From positions 25,371-89,370 of the forward strand of contig NW_019775690.1 in the NCBI RefSeq assembly GCF_001039355.2: a stretch of DNA of 64,000 nt. The letters run 5' to 3'. Below are positions 35,524 to 49,352 of this stretch, piece after piece; within the stretch, counting starts at the first letter, position 1, and each line of letters begins with the position of its first letter. A model generated the notes under the pieces. That model was not told the DNA's origin. It was given only the letters and a program-made list of their open reading frames with translations, and made no database searches. The DNA is from Lingula anatina. Its lineage: Eukaryota > Brachiopoda > Lingulata > Lingulida > Lingulidae. Made by a program: the position numbers and the translations under genes.

Positions 35524-38500
35524 ATAATAAATTTGAATGTTCTATGTTTTATTACAATATTTCTTTTTTTTTTCAATTAGAGAGATCTTATTTCTTTAAG
35601 GGGCCCGCACACGGTGAGCATTCGGCGCATGCCACTTGATATTATGCTCGCACTCCTCAGCTCCCCGCAAACGATGCGCTCTTTGCTCAGCAGAGATGCC
35701 TCCCAGCCTGCCCGTATCGGACGCACCGCGAACTGTGGGATCATGTGATTAAGGAAACATATTTTTTTTCTGAAAGTAATGGCAAATGGTGACCACGTTA
35801 ATCAATCAGACTAACTATTACTGTGTACATTTTTGTTTACTTCGCTGGAGGCTGCCATTTTTCTTTGTTTCCAGCTACCGGCACATGCGCATTGTTGGCA
35901 TGGCGTGAGCAATCGGCGCTTGCACCCCGCACACGCTGAGACATTTGCCTCAAGAGACCAAAAATATCAAACACGTGAGATATTTTGCTCAACCGCGTGA
36001 GAGGCAAAAATCTCACCAAAATAGCCCCGCACACGATGAGAAAACGGCGCAGCGCAAGTGGTGCGCGCTAAATGCTCAACGTGTGCGGGCCCCTTTAATC
36101 TCTTTAATCTCTTTCTAGCTGCATTTAAAAAAAGATGTGTCTGAATGAATGCATTCAATACCTTGGAATGTATCTTTATATGGCAAAGGAAAAGGAGCAG
36201 GTGGGGGAGGAGTGGGGTACTGTCCCTTCCTTCCACTCTTCACTGTGGTTAATGTGATCACAACATTTGGCATGACAGTTAAGCTGAAACTGCCATTCAC
36301 AATCTAGGGGAAAGAAAACTATAATTTCTTGAGCGAGTTGCACAAGGATTTAAAGTGGACAATAACAACAATAAAATATTTATATCCCATTATGATATTA
36401 AAAGAATTAATGAGAAATATATTTGTAAATTTGAAGAAAAGTTGAACATGGTTATATTTTGTGAGTATTGGACCCTACACCAGATGCAATTGAAAATGTT
36501 TATGAAATATGCTCCGGATTGTTACATAAAATAATGCTAAGAATGTATTCCCCCCCACCCCCACACACTAAAGAAGAACAATACTATTAACAATTAATAA
36601 ATTATTGAAAAAAGAACATGTGAGTCAGGGATGGATACAAACCTTCAATGGTCCCTGATAAATAAAAATGTCACTGTGTCCTCCCTGAGTAAAGTTGAAA
36701 AATGAAAACCAGACTTCCAACTCCTGTATTTTAGACTAAAATGAAGAAAATGCAGACAATATTTCACTCAGTTAAAAAAATTAGAAGCAAAATGCTCAGT
36801 TAACACAGTGACATATACATAGACAAAAATCCTTCTTAAGCATACTTAGCAATGTTAGAAAGTGGTCTTTCAAATTAGTACTAAATAATTATAAAAGAGT
36901 TTTGACTTCATGAATTCAAATCTACTATACTTACAAATGAGCCTTTCAGTGTGAAAGTAACAGTTTGTGGTGCCACTGTGTACTTAGGCATAGGATAAAA
37001 ACATGGGGCATCATGGGGATCCTAAAAAATGGTAAACACTTCAACATTTTATATTGTCTTAAAGTTCACTTCTTCAAAAAAAAAGTAATAATAATAAATA
37101 AAATAAAAAAATTTCAATTAATTAATCATATAAACCGTTTACATTTCAAAATCTTACATTAAAAAAAAATTATTCCTTCAAAAAATGAAAAAATAGCTAA
37201 TTTCATTCCTTAATCAAACATCACTAATATCACCATTGAGCAAGATATTAAACTTAGCCTCTGGTAAAAATTCAAAATGCAATTGTGGGCCTTATATTAC
37301 ACATCATTGTACAACCATACCATATTCTCTATCACAATGGTCAGCTGAGACCTGTCTGGACTGGTCAGTGCAATATAACTGCCATTGCTGTCCAGATGAC
37401 CAGAGCCATGACCATGGTCAAGATAGCTCCAGCCAATTTCTGTGAACTGAGTGTAATGAGCTAGAAATAAAAATTTTAACCAATGAAAAAAACAATTTCA
37501 CAAGAGTTGTCTCACTATCAAAACTCAGCTTTTACTAAAGCGATTTTCAATTATATCGAAACATGAGTCAAAAGATATGTATCTTTATATAAAAGCTGAA
37601 ATTGTGCGTTGTCACTTTTATACAATACATACAATACAATACAATACAATATAATACTATTTAAAGAGCCAGAAGTTCTTACCACTCATCCAAATAGGAG
37701 TATTGACTACATAATATCCTGACCAGGGCTGGTTGGCTGTCATCAGACCAGATCCACTGTAGGGCAAAGCAGCACTGTAACTGGAGATCAGGTTCCATGC
37801 AATGGCACTAGAACCAAAATAATTAATTGTGAATTAACTGCCCAGTGTGTCTATACACAACCAATTTCTAAACATCTTCAGATATGGTTCTTTCTTTTTT
37901 CATAAGCTACATAGTAAATTTTGGTGTTTATCGGTTACTTGTTAAAATGTTTCCTGAATTTTGTGAGGTTTTCATTTTAGCATAATACTGACTTATACTG
38001 AAAAAGTAAAAGAAACAAAAAAAGAAACTATATTAATATAAATAAAAATAAATATGTATAGCAAGACACAACATAACATTTCAAGTCCCATGAGATACTT
38101 TATAACTTAATTTTTAGAATACCTGGTTAGATTTCCATTCACATAGCCTTCATTTAGGACCTGGAATATATAATTTTACATTAACACTTCGAAATCATAA
38201 AGAATTCTTTGTATGCTTTATAAAAACTAAGGCTTACTTCAAATCAAATGCATTCTTTCAATTTCATCTCACAATTTAATATGTTAATAAAGCTCTCTTA
38301 TGCACAGTTTACATAAGCATGCACTACACCATTAAAATGGAATAACCATAAGTTCTGGACCTAATATAACCAGAAATTCCTCCTGTGCAAAAAGTCAGAA
38401 AAAGAAGAAGGTTAAATCACTCTCTAGACCCACTGGGATGCCTTGCAGGCACAAACATAGCAGATAAGTCAGATATATCAGCAGATTTTTTATAAATATG

Positions 38501-41500
38501 CAAAGAAAGAAAGAGAAGGACTTAAAACTGACCCTGGCCCAGCAGCCTCCACCAGCCAGGTTATTGAAGGCACTGTATTCCTCTGAAGCCCACAGTTTTT
38601 TCCCAGTCTTTTGAGCATCTGCCGTAGCCATACTACCAGGATAGTGAGCTCTGTAATACATACATAAAAAAACTTTGATATTTTCTTCAAATAATGTTCA
38701 GTGTTGTACAAAGAGTCAATTAAAAGCAAGTTATTTGAACATGCTCCTCTATCAATTAACTTCATGAATGAAAGATTCTTAAAATTAAATAAATTGAAGT
38801 AAGCAACCTTAAAAGTACAGCTTTCATTCTAAAAGGGAATAGGAGTGGTGACAACGGGTGTTACACAGAGAAACAAGTAATGATAGTCATCTTACCCCAA
38901 AATACAGACTGCGTTTGCCAAATCAGGATCTTTCAAGACATCAGACGCTATTCCCCAACCACCATCAGCAGCCACAATCTGAGTATGACTAAATCCTTGA
39001 TTGTCCAGAGACATTCGTAGCATCTGAAGATTCACAGAAACAAAAGACAAAAACATGTTTTTAAAGAATATTTTTTGTCTGAGACCATTTTTGTTCAGCT
39101 TTTAGTGTGCTAAAGCATAGGACCTTCCATTCGATTTCTATGGTATGTGATTTTAAGAATATTACGAAACTGATTTAATTCTACCAGTGCTGATAATATA
39201 CAGGTAGTTTGCAGAAAAGAAAATGAATCCATAGCATTACCTTGATGTAGTCTATATCATAGCTTCTTTCATTCCAAATCTATACAAGTATAAAAGAAGT
39301 ATATTATTACAAAAATGTTTTGTTTTTATAATTATTAATAATAAAAATAAAACNTTTTCATTTTTGAAACTTTATTACACAATACACGATAACATGTTTA
39401 CCATCATTTTTACAAAATCAACTAACAATGTTGTAAAGATGCAGGAAATGTCAAACAAACACTTTCACGTATCTTATTAGTTTAATAATGAGACTGTTAA
39501 CATGCCTAAAAATTGAATCTGAGAAAATGTGAAAAAACAGCATACCTTCTAAAATAATGGCACGATTATGCTGATTTACGAACTCAACCTGCATTTTAGT
39601 AAAATTGACCACTCCTGTGACTTTCATGACAATTAGCCCATCTGTTTTTCTTATATTGTGTTTACAGTGTTGCATATATGCTGAAAAGTGTAAAAAACAG
39701 CATAACTAGTAAAATAGTGGCCCAATCATGCCGATTTTCGAACTTGACCTGCGTTTTAGTAAGATTGATTACTCCTGTGAGTTTCATGAAACAGGTCTAT
39801 CGGTTTTCCTTGAAATGTGTTAACAGTGTTGCATATATGCTAAAAAGTGAAAAAACAGCATAAATCCTACAATAATGGCCCGAGCATGCTGATTTTCGAA
39901 CTTGACCTGCGTTTTATGAATATTAGTCAGCTCTGTAAATATAAAGCCAAAAAGTAAAACTGTCTTCCACTTATGGTGTTAACGCTGAAAGTGCACGGCG
40001 ACGGCGACATGATCGGCGACGGCGACGGCGACGACAGACGCAGGTGATGGCAATATGTACAGACACATCTGTGTCTGTACATAAAAATAATAAATAGAAA
40101 ACTGAACCACTTATATTCAATGGGCAATAAATTGCAAAACTTACATATCCAACACAAAAATGCACACACACACAGTGGACTTTGACATATTACTTTATAA
40201 TTGGAATTATCGTTTATACTGAACAAATCTCATAGAGTGGAATTTAACCTATGTGCATGTATGAATGACAGAAAAGTAAATAAATAAATATCAATACCCC
40301 AATATAATCAATCTGCAAATTGTGCACTTTTGCTGCTCCCTTGATCCAGGAAGTTATATAGTACACAAGTTTCTCTCTCATAGCATATGGATTGAATGTT
40401 CCATTTCCTAACCAGCCAGGGAACACCCAGGGAAGACCATATAGCTTTATGTTGGGATTTCTCTGAAATATTCGTGAATATGACTTAATTATAGAAAAAC
40501 CAAAATTAATAATAAATGACGGACCAAACCTGGGCTTTTTTTCACATAGAGCAGTTAACTTAAGCAATACAGTCATTAAGTGTAAAATTTAAGAGGTCTT
40601 CACATGTATACATGCTACTGGGCTTTACTTTTGTTCCTACTGTTTAGCTACTGTTTAGTGCCGAAGGCTAAAACCTAAAAATATGCATAATATTCATCTA
40701 ACCAAGAGCTATGAAAGTGTATGGTATGACCTCTAATATTTCAGCAAGTGCCAGACACTTTTATTGGGGAGTAACTAATTATACTTAAATAAGTTAATTT
40801 CACCTTGAAAACCAGGTCAATGGCCCTATAATCACTGTCTCTTGATAAGAAAAATATAATATTCATGTCTTACATAAATCATTTACAAAGCTTTTAAAAG
40901 TATACTCTCTCAAAGATAATTCAATTAAAACCTAAAAAATATTTCACCTTCTTAGCCTCCTTCATCATCCACCATTCATATCCTCTCTGGAAGCTGACAT
41001 CTTCTTCTGTGTGCATGTGAGATGACTCCACACCATCTGAATATATGGATTAAAATATACAATCAGTAATCAATATTATAAAATTACCCACTAATTTACA
41101 TGTTATACATACCACAACAATACATGGGTAAGTTGCTAAAAAGCTAATTAGATACTGAAATTTTCAAATTAACCAGGGGACACTTTGTGTAATTTGTAAA
41201 AGCATTGTACATGTACCTGTACTTTGTGAATCACCTCCAATTTCTACTTTTAATATTTGAAGGGAAGCGCCAAAATTGGGCTGAAATGATCATTCAAGGA
41301 TTATAATATATACAAAGCCGTATCTGACGAAATGAGAAAAAATTATTGATCACAATATATATTTAATGCTTACAACAGCTACCTTCCTGATCCTGAGTTA
41401 ATTTCAGTTTGTGTTTAATTTCAATACATTTCATAGGTAGAGTGGACAAGATTTCAATAAATTATATTTAAATGATTTCTATCAAAAACTTATTGATGGG

Positions 41501-42815
41501 ATTGGATTTGTATCAGATAAAAACTCACCTTAAATAAAAAATCTAGCACCTGGTTTCTCTGAGCCTCTGGATAATTAACCAAAAGCTTTGATGTAGCCTG
41601 AAAGGCAACAGATTTCATGTTAAAACTTAACTTTGACAACTCAGCAATATTTTTTTCTTATAGATTTTATAGGATTTTCTTTAAAATAAAATTTAAAAAA
41701 TAAGAGATAAAAAATATTAATTAACCAACAAAATCTTTTGCACAAACTTCTTAGGAACTGTAGACTTGTGCAAATTATAAGATCAGCCATTATAATATTG
41801 TCATTTCAAAACTGAAACTATGAAATTCTTTTGATTGTAAATACATTAGAGTTTGTTCAACTATACCGTTCTTGGAATTTATTTGCTTTTTATTGAAAAA
41901 TGGAACAAATATATATTAAGTATTTGAAAAATATAAAGTACTGGAAAAATAAAAATGCAATAAAATAAGAATGATAATTCATCAATAGAATAAAAATAAT
42001 GATTTTACAAAAATTGTAGTCGAGAATTGCATGCTAAATTTCATTCATGCAGTGGAATAAAAAGTGCCCAGAAAAATTTCTAATAATACCTACAACTGTA
42101 TTTCAGACTTATAGTCAAAGCAAAAGCCCTTCACCCAATACAGATCATAATTAATATTCATATGTGTACTTACACCTGCACTTAATCCCCCAATCCCATC
42201 AAAATACCTCCCAAGTTCATATGAATCATCTACAGTAATTTTCTGGTGGTCATTTGGCATTCCACCATCAACTGCCCAACAATTCCGAGGCTAAAATAAT
42301 CATATTGTTATGATTTTTAAAATTATTGTCCGTGTTCAATGCTGCTAATTAAAGTGGGGGCTGGGGTTGCCTCAGTTTTTCGGCCTCACATACTAGGTTC
42401 TTACCGGTGGGTAAACCTAAACTTGCATTAAATCTGAAAACTGAGGAAATGCAAGTACCTATAACCATAGAAGTACATGTAAAGTACTGTACTTCTATGC
42501 TATAACCTTGTAACATGTATAAGGCCTAATAACGAGGCAATCATATTCAATCACTCTGACATCTTTGGGAAATAAGAGAAGAATGATGGATGATTAAAAA
42601 AACATTCTGGCAGTGCACTGTCATGAAATAAGCCAAGACCTAAAACTTACTCCTCCTCCACTTATTGCCCCGATACCATCAAAATTTCTTCCCACTCCAT
42701 ACGAGTCGTCTACGTTGACTTTTTGAAGAGCACATTGTGCTCTACTTAGAATAAGCCCTGGGAAAGCCAATAAAACAAAGAAATTATATGCATGCCCCAT
42801 TTCCATCGGTTTCAC
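33782..42815 (-). CDS. GALC: Galactocerebrosidase (lysosomal galactosylceramidase)
   Basis: Eighteen core exons plus one cassette were assembled: 42815-42651, [42290-42174], 41597-41529, 41280-41235, 41036-40948, 40462-40298, 39279-39241, 39023-38896, 38650-38533, 38160-38123, 37807-37683, 37460-37321, 37021-36935, 36735-36643, 36303-36162, 35343-35163, 34687-34518, 34294-34212, 33928-33782. The frame closes at 674 residues without the cassette and 713 with it; human GALC is about 670-685. A signal peptide precedes [22 protein letters not shown]59 landmarks are [28 protein letters not shown], the acid/base in IWNERSYD, the nucleophile glutamate in LWASEE, then the beta-sandwich and a lectin-like C-terminal domain ending in [15 protein letters not shown]. 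It removes galactose from galactosylceramide and psychosine in lysosomes. It shares a short 5' intergenic region with SFI1. Confidence 0.95.
35490..35522. repeat. (AG)n microsatellite
   Basis: About 16 AG units in a GALC intron. Confidence 0.95.
35600..36093. mobile_element. Inverted-repeat element in a GALC intron, 494 bp
   Basis: The ends GGGGCCCGCACACGGTGAGC and GCTCAACGTGTGCGGGCCCC are inverted. Extra copies of the CCGCACACG-ATGAG motif lie inside (near 35655, 35926 and 36029). It is flanked by TTTAA on both sides (35595-35599, 36094-36098), which could also be read as a 3-bp TTA duplication. It is GC-rich against an AT-rich intron and has no coding capacity. Confidence 0.82.
39538..39930. 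repeat. Tandem repeat, ~159-bp unit, in a GALC intron
   Basis: Two and a half diverged units start at the CAGCAT phrase at 39538, 39698 and 39856. Each carries ATGCTGATTTTCGAACTTGA and GTGTTGCATATATGCT. A CGGCGA trinucleotide-rich patch follows at 39990-40035. Confidence 0.82.
42174..42290 (-). CDS. GALC: Duplicated GALC exon (cassette or alternative)
   Basis: A 117-bp phase-0/0 segment has a good acceptor (TTATTTTAG) and a GTAAGT donor. It encodes 39 residues ending in [20 protein letters not shown], which parallels [20 protein letters not shown] of the first exon. Its first half ([16 protein letters not shown]) is new. Inclusion after exon 1 would repeat the first barrel strand. Skipping restores the normal length, and an alternative upstream first exon could use it instead of exon 1. 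Which is used needs RNA evidence. Confidence 0.75.
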
Positions 42816-43234
42816 TTATGATGTACTTGTAGCATCATACTGGTAGCATTATCAAGCTAGCACATAAACATTCAAGTGGTCAAAAAAATTTCGGTCATGT
42901 GTTTATGAGTGTTTAACGACTGGTTCCACGCCCGCTTCCTCGGAAACTAGCAAGATCTTTGAAATACGAGCACAAAGGATGCATGTGTCTTTTGTTGAAG
43001 AAGAAACCACTGCAAAATTTAACCGTTTAGCAATGAGACACCAGGGCCTGGAACCGGCGAAAGTTTGAGCATGTGACCTGTTATTTTCGTTTACATACGG
43101 GTTCTTGACATGGCCGCGTCCTTAGAAATCGCGCTAAATTTGTATTACATTTCAATTTTTATCAAGACAACGATTGATGTTTAAACTACAAAGTTCACAT
43201 TATTTGTGATATTACTCTTGTTATACAATCTATA
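42816..43234. promoter_or_regulatory. Bidirectional intergenic promoter region, GALC / SFI1
   Basis: The two start codons point away from each other with about 420 bp between them, so both 5' UTRs and core promoters must fit here, unless upstream non-coding exons exist. No clear TATA box is visible. The middle contains somewhat GC-richer patches (GACTGGTTCCACGCCCGCTT). Confidence 0.7.
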
Positions 43235-46200
43235 ATGGATCACTTATCGAAGGGTTCCTCTATGCAAGATGCAAAAGTGAAGGCAGATAGATTTGCAGCT
43301 CTTACAGATGCAGGAAATATTCGAGTGAAAGCAAAACAGGCAATCTTGCAAGAGTTGAACACTCAGCTGCAAATCAAAGCAGAGCGTGTCAGAATGTTAA
43401 CCCGCCAAGGGGCAGATTCTTCAGATAATCCTTATGCTTCCCCCGGATACGAGCACCACCGAAAATTGCCACGTGCAGAAAATATGAACCCAATCTCTCT
43501 GCCACCCAAAGTCAATAGGCAGTCACCAAGGCCAAGGGGAGGGAAGAGGACAGATGCTGACTCAGGGTATGGCATTCACAAATGCTGTTTAACACACACA
43601 CACACACACACCTAATAATTGCAGCTGTATAATGTGTATTTTGGAAAAGGCCAACAAACCAGGGGTACTAACAGTGAGTCAATTTACACAGTAGGTGGCA
43701 AAATTCTGGATTATAAAATTACAGCTTGGAATCTCTTGATAAAAAAAGGGAATTCAGGAAGGAGATGGTCAATGTGCTGCACTCCCTTAATTCTCTAGCT
43801 GTGGCCTATCATAGTACTTATTAAAATTTGTAGCGATCGATTATTTATTGACTTAATAAAACATATCTGTTTTTTTCTGATCATTCACACTCAGCATGTT
43901 GCACTTTTATGTGCAATTGCCATTCATTATCATTTGGTCTTAAGACATGACTGGATAATATTTGGGTCTTATAGACTGCTTGTCCAAGCACCACCCACTG
44001 TAAGCCAAGGCTCAAAGATCCCTCTGTCAACAGTCAGAAAAAGAAGAAAGGAGAGTAAAAGACACAGACCAGATTATACTTGGAATAAAGGTGGAAGATT
44101 GAAAGAAATAAGGATAAGGTGATTTATTACATATATTGGTTCTTTAGGGATATAATGTTCAGGTAAAAGGATAAAATGAAGCATTCCTCTTTTTTTCTTT
44201 GATTTTTTTAAAAAGTCTTTGTTTTTGTAGTGGCCTCTCTACAGTAATTGCTGTGTGGCAGCATTATAAATATTTTAAAATTTGAATGAATATGAATAGA
44301 AATTTAATTACAGTGAGTGTTAATAGACACCATGTTTTAGTTTTAAAATTACCATAAGTTATACAAAATTATTTTCAGGCACTTGGCCAGAAAATATCTT
44401 TACATCTGGATTAGAAAAACATTTGGACGAGTTTTACCATCAGTAGCAAGGTGAGACATGACATATGAATGAAAACTACATTTGTTTGAAACCAAAACTT
44501 CAAAAGATTATTCAAGTTAGTTTTCAATTCATAATTGAATTTATATTAGTTTTGTTTTTCTGTGAAAATAGTTAAAAAATTTTTTCTTTCAAAACCAATT
44601 ATAAGCTTAAAATATCTTTAGTCATGAATTTAACTTGTCAATGAGGGTGGGTAATATAATGTGGAATAGATTTACAAAACTACTTAAAACTGGCAGCAAA
44701 AACCCTAGGTTTTAACTAAATATGCTGCAAATGCATGTGTTTTCTCCACTTTCAGAAAACATCACAATACCCAAGTACTAAAACAAGCCTTTGCAGAGTG
44801 GTATGAATTATGGTGGGTTGCAAGGAAAGAGTGGAGGCTGCAGGTCAGGGCAGAATGTCATAACAGGTACATTATATATTGAAATGATTTTCTTTTGGGT
44901 GATATTTTAGAACTATGAAATACAAACAAAAAAAAATAAACATATATCAAACATTTACATAAAATACCATTAGAATGTTGATGCTGTAAACTGATCATAG
45001 ATAGCATATATTTAATATAGTAAAAGCAGATATAATACTTGTAAATTGATTTTATTTGCCTTCACTTACAGGTACCGTGTATGGAATGTAGTGTTTAAAG
45101 CATGGACAAGATACACTGTTCTTCAAAAGGTTAAGAATGCAAAGAAGGCAATGGCAGAGCGTCATGGTAAGACAGTGTCCAAGTAAATTGAAGTAATTGT
45201 TGAATTTAAGAGTGAGAGATGAATTAGAGCGAATATGCTAATTTCTAGATGTTTTGGCATTTGAATACTTATGGCACAGGCCTCAGCTTTTCAAATTTCA
45301 GGATATGGCAGGGGTTCTGACTAAAAATTCTTCTATGTGTCACACTTCTAAGACATAGTAGCATACTTTTTATTTAGTTTTCTCCATGGCAGTATATGCT
45401 ACCGTGAAGAAATGAATATTTTTTAGCATTTCAATTGATCTAAATAATATAATCTTTGCATGAGCCTGGCACCCATTCCCTATGACAGCCTAAATTGTTT
45501 GCACATATTTTTGACTTTTGTAGAAAAGTTCTCTCTTTTAATCTTATTTTTTATTGATGGAATTTGTCTACCAGGTAATGTCAGAGTGCTGAGTAGAGCT
45601 TGGCAAGCCTGGAGGCTCTATATCAGGATCAGGAGAACTAAGAAAGGTTTATCAACCAGAGCTAGAGTATTTGCCACTGAAAACTTATTGAGGTAATATA
45701 GATAATTTTTACTATTACCGTATTATATCTAACCAGCATGTTAGTTTATGTATATTTGATTAAATGAGATAATGTTACATGTTTACTACAACAAAAATAC
45801 AACTTTGACGAGGTGATTGATTTATGAATTTATGTGTGATGGGGAATTAAAATACTTTATTATGTTATGTTTTAGATCCTGTTGGATACGCTGGGTGATG
45901 GCTTTTGACAAAAGACAAGAACAAAAGGATGTAGAAGTATTTGCACTGCAAATTTGGGCAGAAAAACTGCAAGCACAGGTGGGTTATATCCTATATCCTT
46001 GTGGAAGGTCATTTTTTAATTTACTTTTGTTACAGAAAAAATATATTTTGTGATACCTTTTAGATGTTAGAAATCATTTGATGAAATAAGGATGCTATGG
46101 TGAATTTATGTTTTTAAGGTTTGATTTTTTGTCCTCCTTTTAACTTATAGTGTTGTTCAGAGGCTTTATTTTTATCAGAGTGAAAATTCTTCTTGTTATT

Positions 46201-49200
46201 CTGCATTACATTCCTTAAATGGCTGAAATTTAATAGCTATATTAAATTGCCTATATCAAATATTCCAGTGTTGGTTGAAGTGGAAAGCAGCATTCAAGGC
46301 TCGTCAGCAGGTGTATTTTAAGTCCAGGGTTGCAGAGAAACACAGAGATGTCAGACTTCTCTCAAGGTGCTGGAAAGGATGGTTACTTCATGTTATTATC
46401 AGGAGGAGAAAGAAAACACAAAAAGGTGACAAACAACATATTGTGTTTCTCTGTTATATATTCATGATTATACTAAAGGACAAAAATAGCAAAACTTCAG
46501 TTTGGCACAAGCAGTATATATTGCCTGTTGTTATTGAAAAACAAAATAAACTTCTTTTCCAAGTTTGCTGATCTATTGAATAGCATGTTGAAAAAAAAAA
46601 TAAATAAAAAAAGACAAAAATAAATGTGTTTGAAAAGATTGTATATTGCTATAAATTACTATAGTTGTCAAAAAAAGCAGTTTTCCTCTTTTATGTGTTA
46701 TTTATGGTTTTCAGAAAATAGAACAGAAGTAAATTTAAAGTATTAAAGTTTAAAAACACAATTTCAAGTAAACATATATCTTTTCCAGATGTTGCCATGA
46801 TGATGTACCAGAACAACTTAAAGCAGCGTCTCTTTAGAATCTGGTGTAAAAGATGTCATGCTGCAAGACTTGTGGCTCAGGTACAGGAGAGGATTGAAAT
46901 ACTGAGAAACAGGGCCAGGGCTAGAAGAACATTAGAACACTGGAAATTTTGTATCCTTTACAAAAGTGAAATTTTGTAATCTTTTGCATTAATTTTTGAA
47001 TAATTCAATATGAATGTAGTTAGTAAAAATTGAATTGGAATATTATCTTAAGATGATTTTTTTTACATAGCTGCTTTTACCTTTTGTAATATTTTTTGTT
47101 TTGGTAACAGTTTTGACAGAGTTTCTTGACCCTAAAAAGATATCAATTTAAGACAAAAGAAGAAAGAAAAAGAGCAGCAAGCTGATGAACACTATAGGAA
47201 ACATTTAATGGTGAGCCAAACTTGTTGTTATTTGCGCATAGTTATATTGAATTCACTGATCTAGTCCTGTTTTACATAAAAGGGATGTTATTGTTTTAAG
47301 TGACATATTTATTTATTGCTCTATTCCAGTCTTCCTGTCTGTCAGCTCTACAGCTTAATGTCGTCCAGGAGAGACTTCAAGTTATGAGGAAAAGAATGGC
47401 AGACCAGTGCTACAACCAGATGGTATGTTGGTGTTTGTACTCTATATTTTGCTTAAGTAAGTAATTCATGATTTCAGATATGTAATGTAAGATCCCTTTC
47501 TGCTAAGTAGAAGAATTCAATCTCTGATAAGAAAAGTATTTAGCTAATATATATCTATATTATAACAGAATTCAATCCCTAATAAGAAAAGCCTTTTGTC
47601 ATGAGGTCTTTTTATAATTTTGCTTGTGGTCATGCCTATGATTTTGGTCTAAACAAATACATACAGTATACATACAAAATGAATTTGTAGTAAATGCTCA
47701 ACCTAATTTTCAGCTCTTGCAAAAAACCTGGAACAAATGGATAGCATGCTGTGATCAGAATGAAGAGCTCAAGTTGTATACAGTTAACAAAAAGGCCTGG
47801 ACACACTACAAGTAAGCCTGGCAACAATACACATTATTTCATGCAAGCTTGGCTGGAATTTTGGAAAGACTACTTTTATTCAGTATCACCAGTGGACTGC
47901 AGTATCTTTTTGCTGAACTGTGTAGACTTATATTTTATTTTACTGTGAACTAGTAGACACTATGAATCTTTTAATATTAGAGTTACAGTATAAAGTGATT
48001 AAACAAGTTCCGCCTACTGACAAATTTGATTTAACATGACATTTTGCTGTCTTGAGTTTCCTTTATTGGCTATATATGTTTATTTAGGATGACTCTCCTG
48101 GGGACTAGTTTTGAGAAATGGGTGAACTACAATATCTGGAGACAACACAGAAAGGTAATTTCCATACTTACATTTAGGTGCCACTTGTGAGGTGATTGTT
48201 TTTCTTTATTTAAAAAAATTATTATGGTGACAAAGCCCACTAAATAGCCCAGCGTTACGAGCTTACAGTCACCTATTATAGTTATACACATTTTCATTCA
48301 GTAGCTAACATTTGGTGTTTTGTTTCTTGACACTTACTTTCTTCTAACATAAATCCTTAAAAAGTCCAATTTCACAGATATGTAGTAAAACAAGTGTCCT
48401 GTTTGTAAGTCCAATAAATAAAAAGTGTAGGCACACCAATAACCATTCCCTGATTTTACAATTGGCAAGCTTGGATGTTTCCTTTGATTCATGAGTTCTT
48501 CTTGCCAGTTGGTAATTTTAACTATGATGATTGAGTTCTGCACCTTATTGTTTTTAATGATAGGTATTCTCATTATCTTCGGGGTTTTTAATGGCATTCA
48601 TTTTTTTGTAGGCCCAATATGCAAGGGCAGATGCTCACTACATCAACAGACTGATGCCTATGTGTGTCTTTAGATGGAGGCAATTTGTTAATTTAATGAA
48701 ACAGAAGAGGGAAATGGAAAATGATGGAAAGGAATTTAGAAGGTTAGTTAAAGTTCCATATTTAGTTGTTTTTTTTGGTCAATTTGGCTATCTAAATTCA
48801 TTTAATAATGATAGAGCACTTTGGTCATTTATGAGCAGTTAATGTAGTTTAGAGTGGGATTCTATGGACAATAAAGCAACTTCACTAACGTTATGCATTG
48901 CTTTCAGAGAAAATCTCCTGGCTAGATTTTTCTACACTTGGATGGAAAGATGCAAACAAAGTCAAGAAGTTAGACTTATGGAACGTATGGTAAGAAAAAT
49001 ATGATAAGAGTGTAATTTATGGAGGCAATTTTTGAAGTGTATAAAAGGGTAAACATTCTATATTTGAATGATATTTGGGTATTTTATTCTTTTCAGGCCA
49101 TTTTACATGACAGTGAGATGACAACACGGAGATTTTTACTGAAGTGGAGAAATGCTACTAAGGAGAGGCAGGTGGATATGAAGAAAGAGGTACTAACATG

Positions 49201-49307
49201 CTGTGATTGCTTTAAATAGTTTTCTTATAGAGACAGATAAGAAATGGAAAACACTGAAAACTTTGTGGGTTTGCCACTGTGTATATCAGATGCTTGGGTT
49301 TAATAGT

Positions 49308-49352
<45 letters not shown>

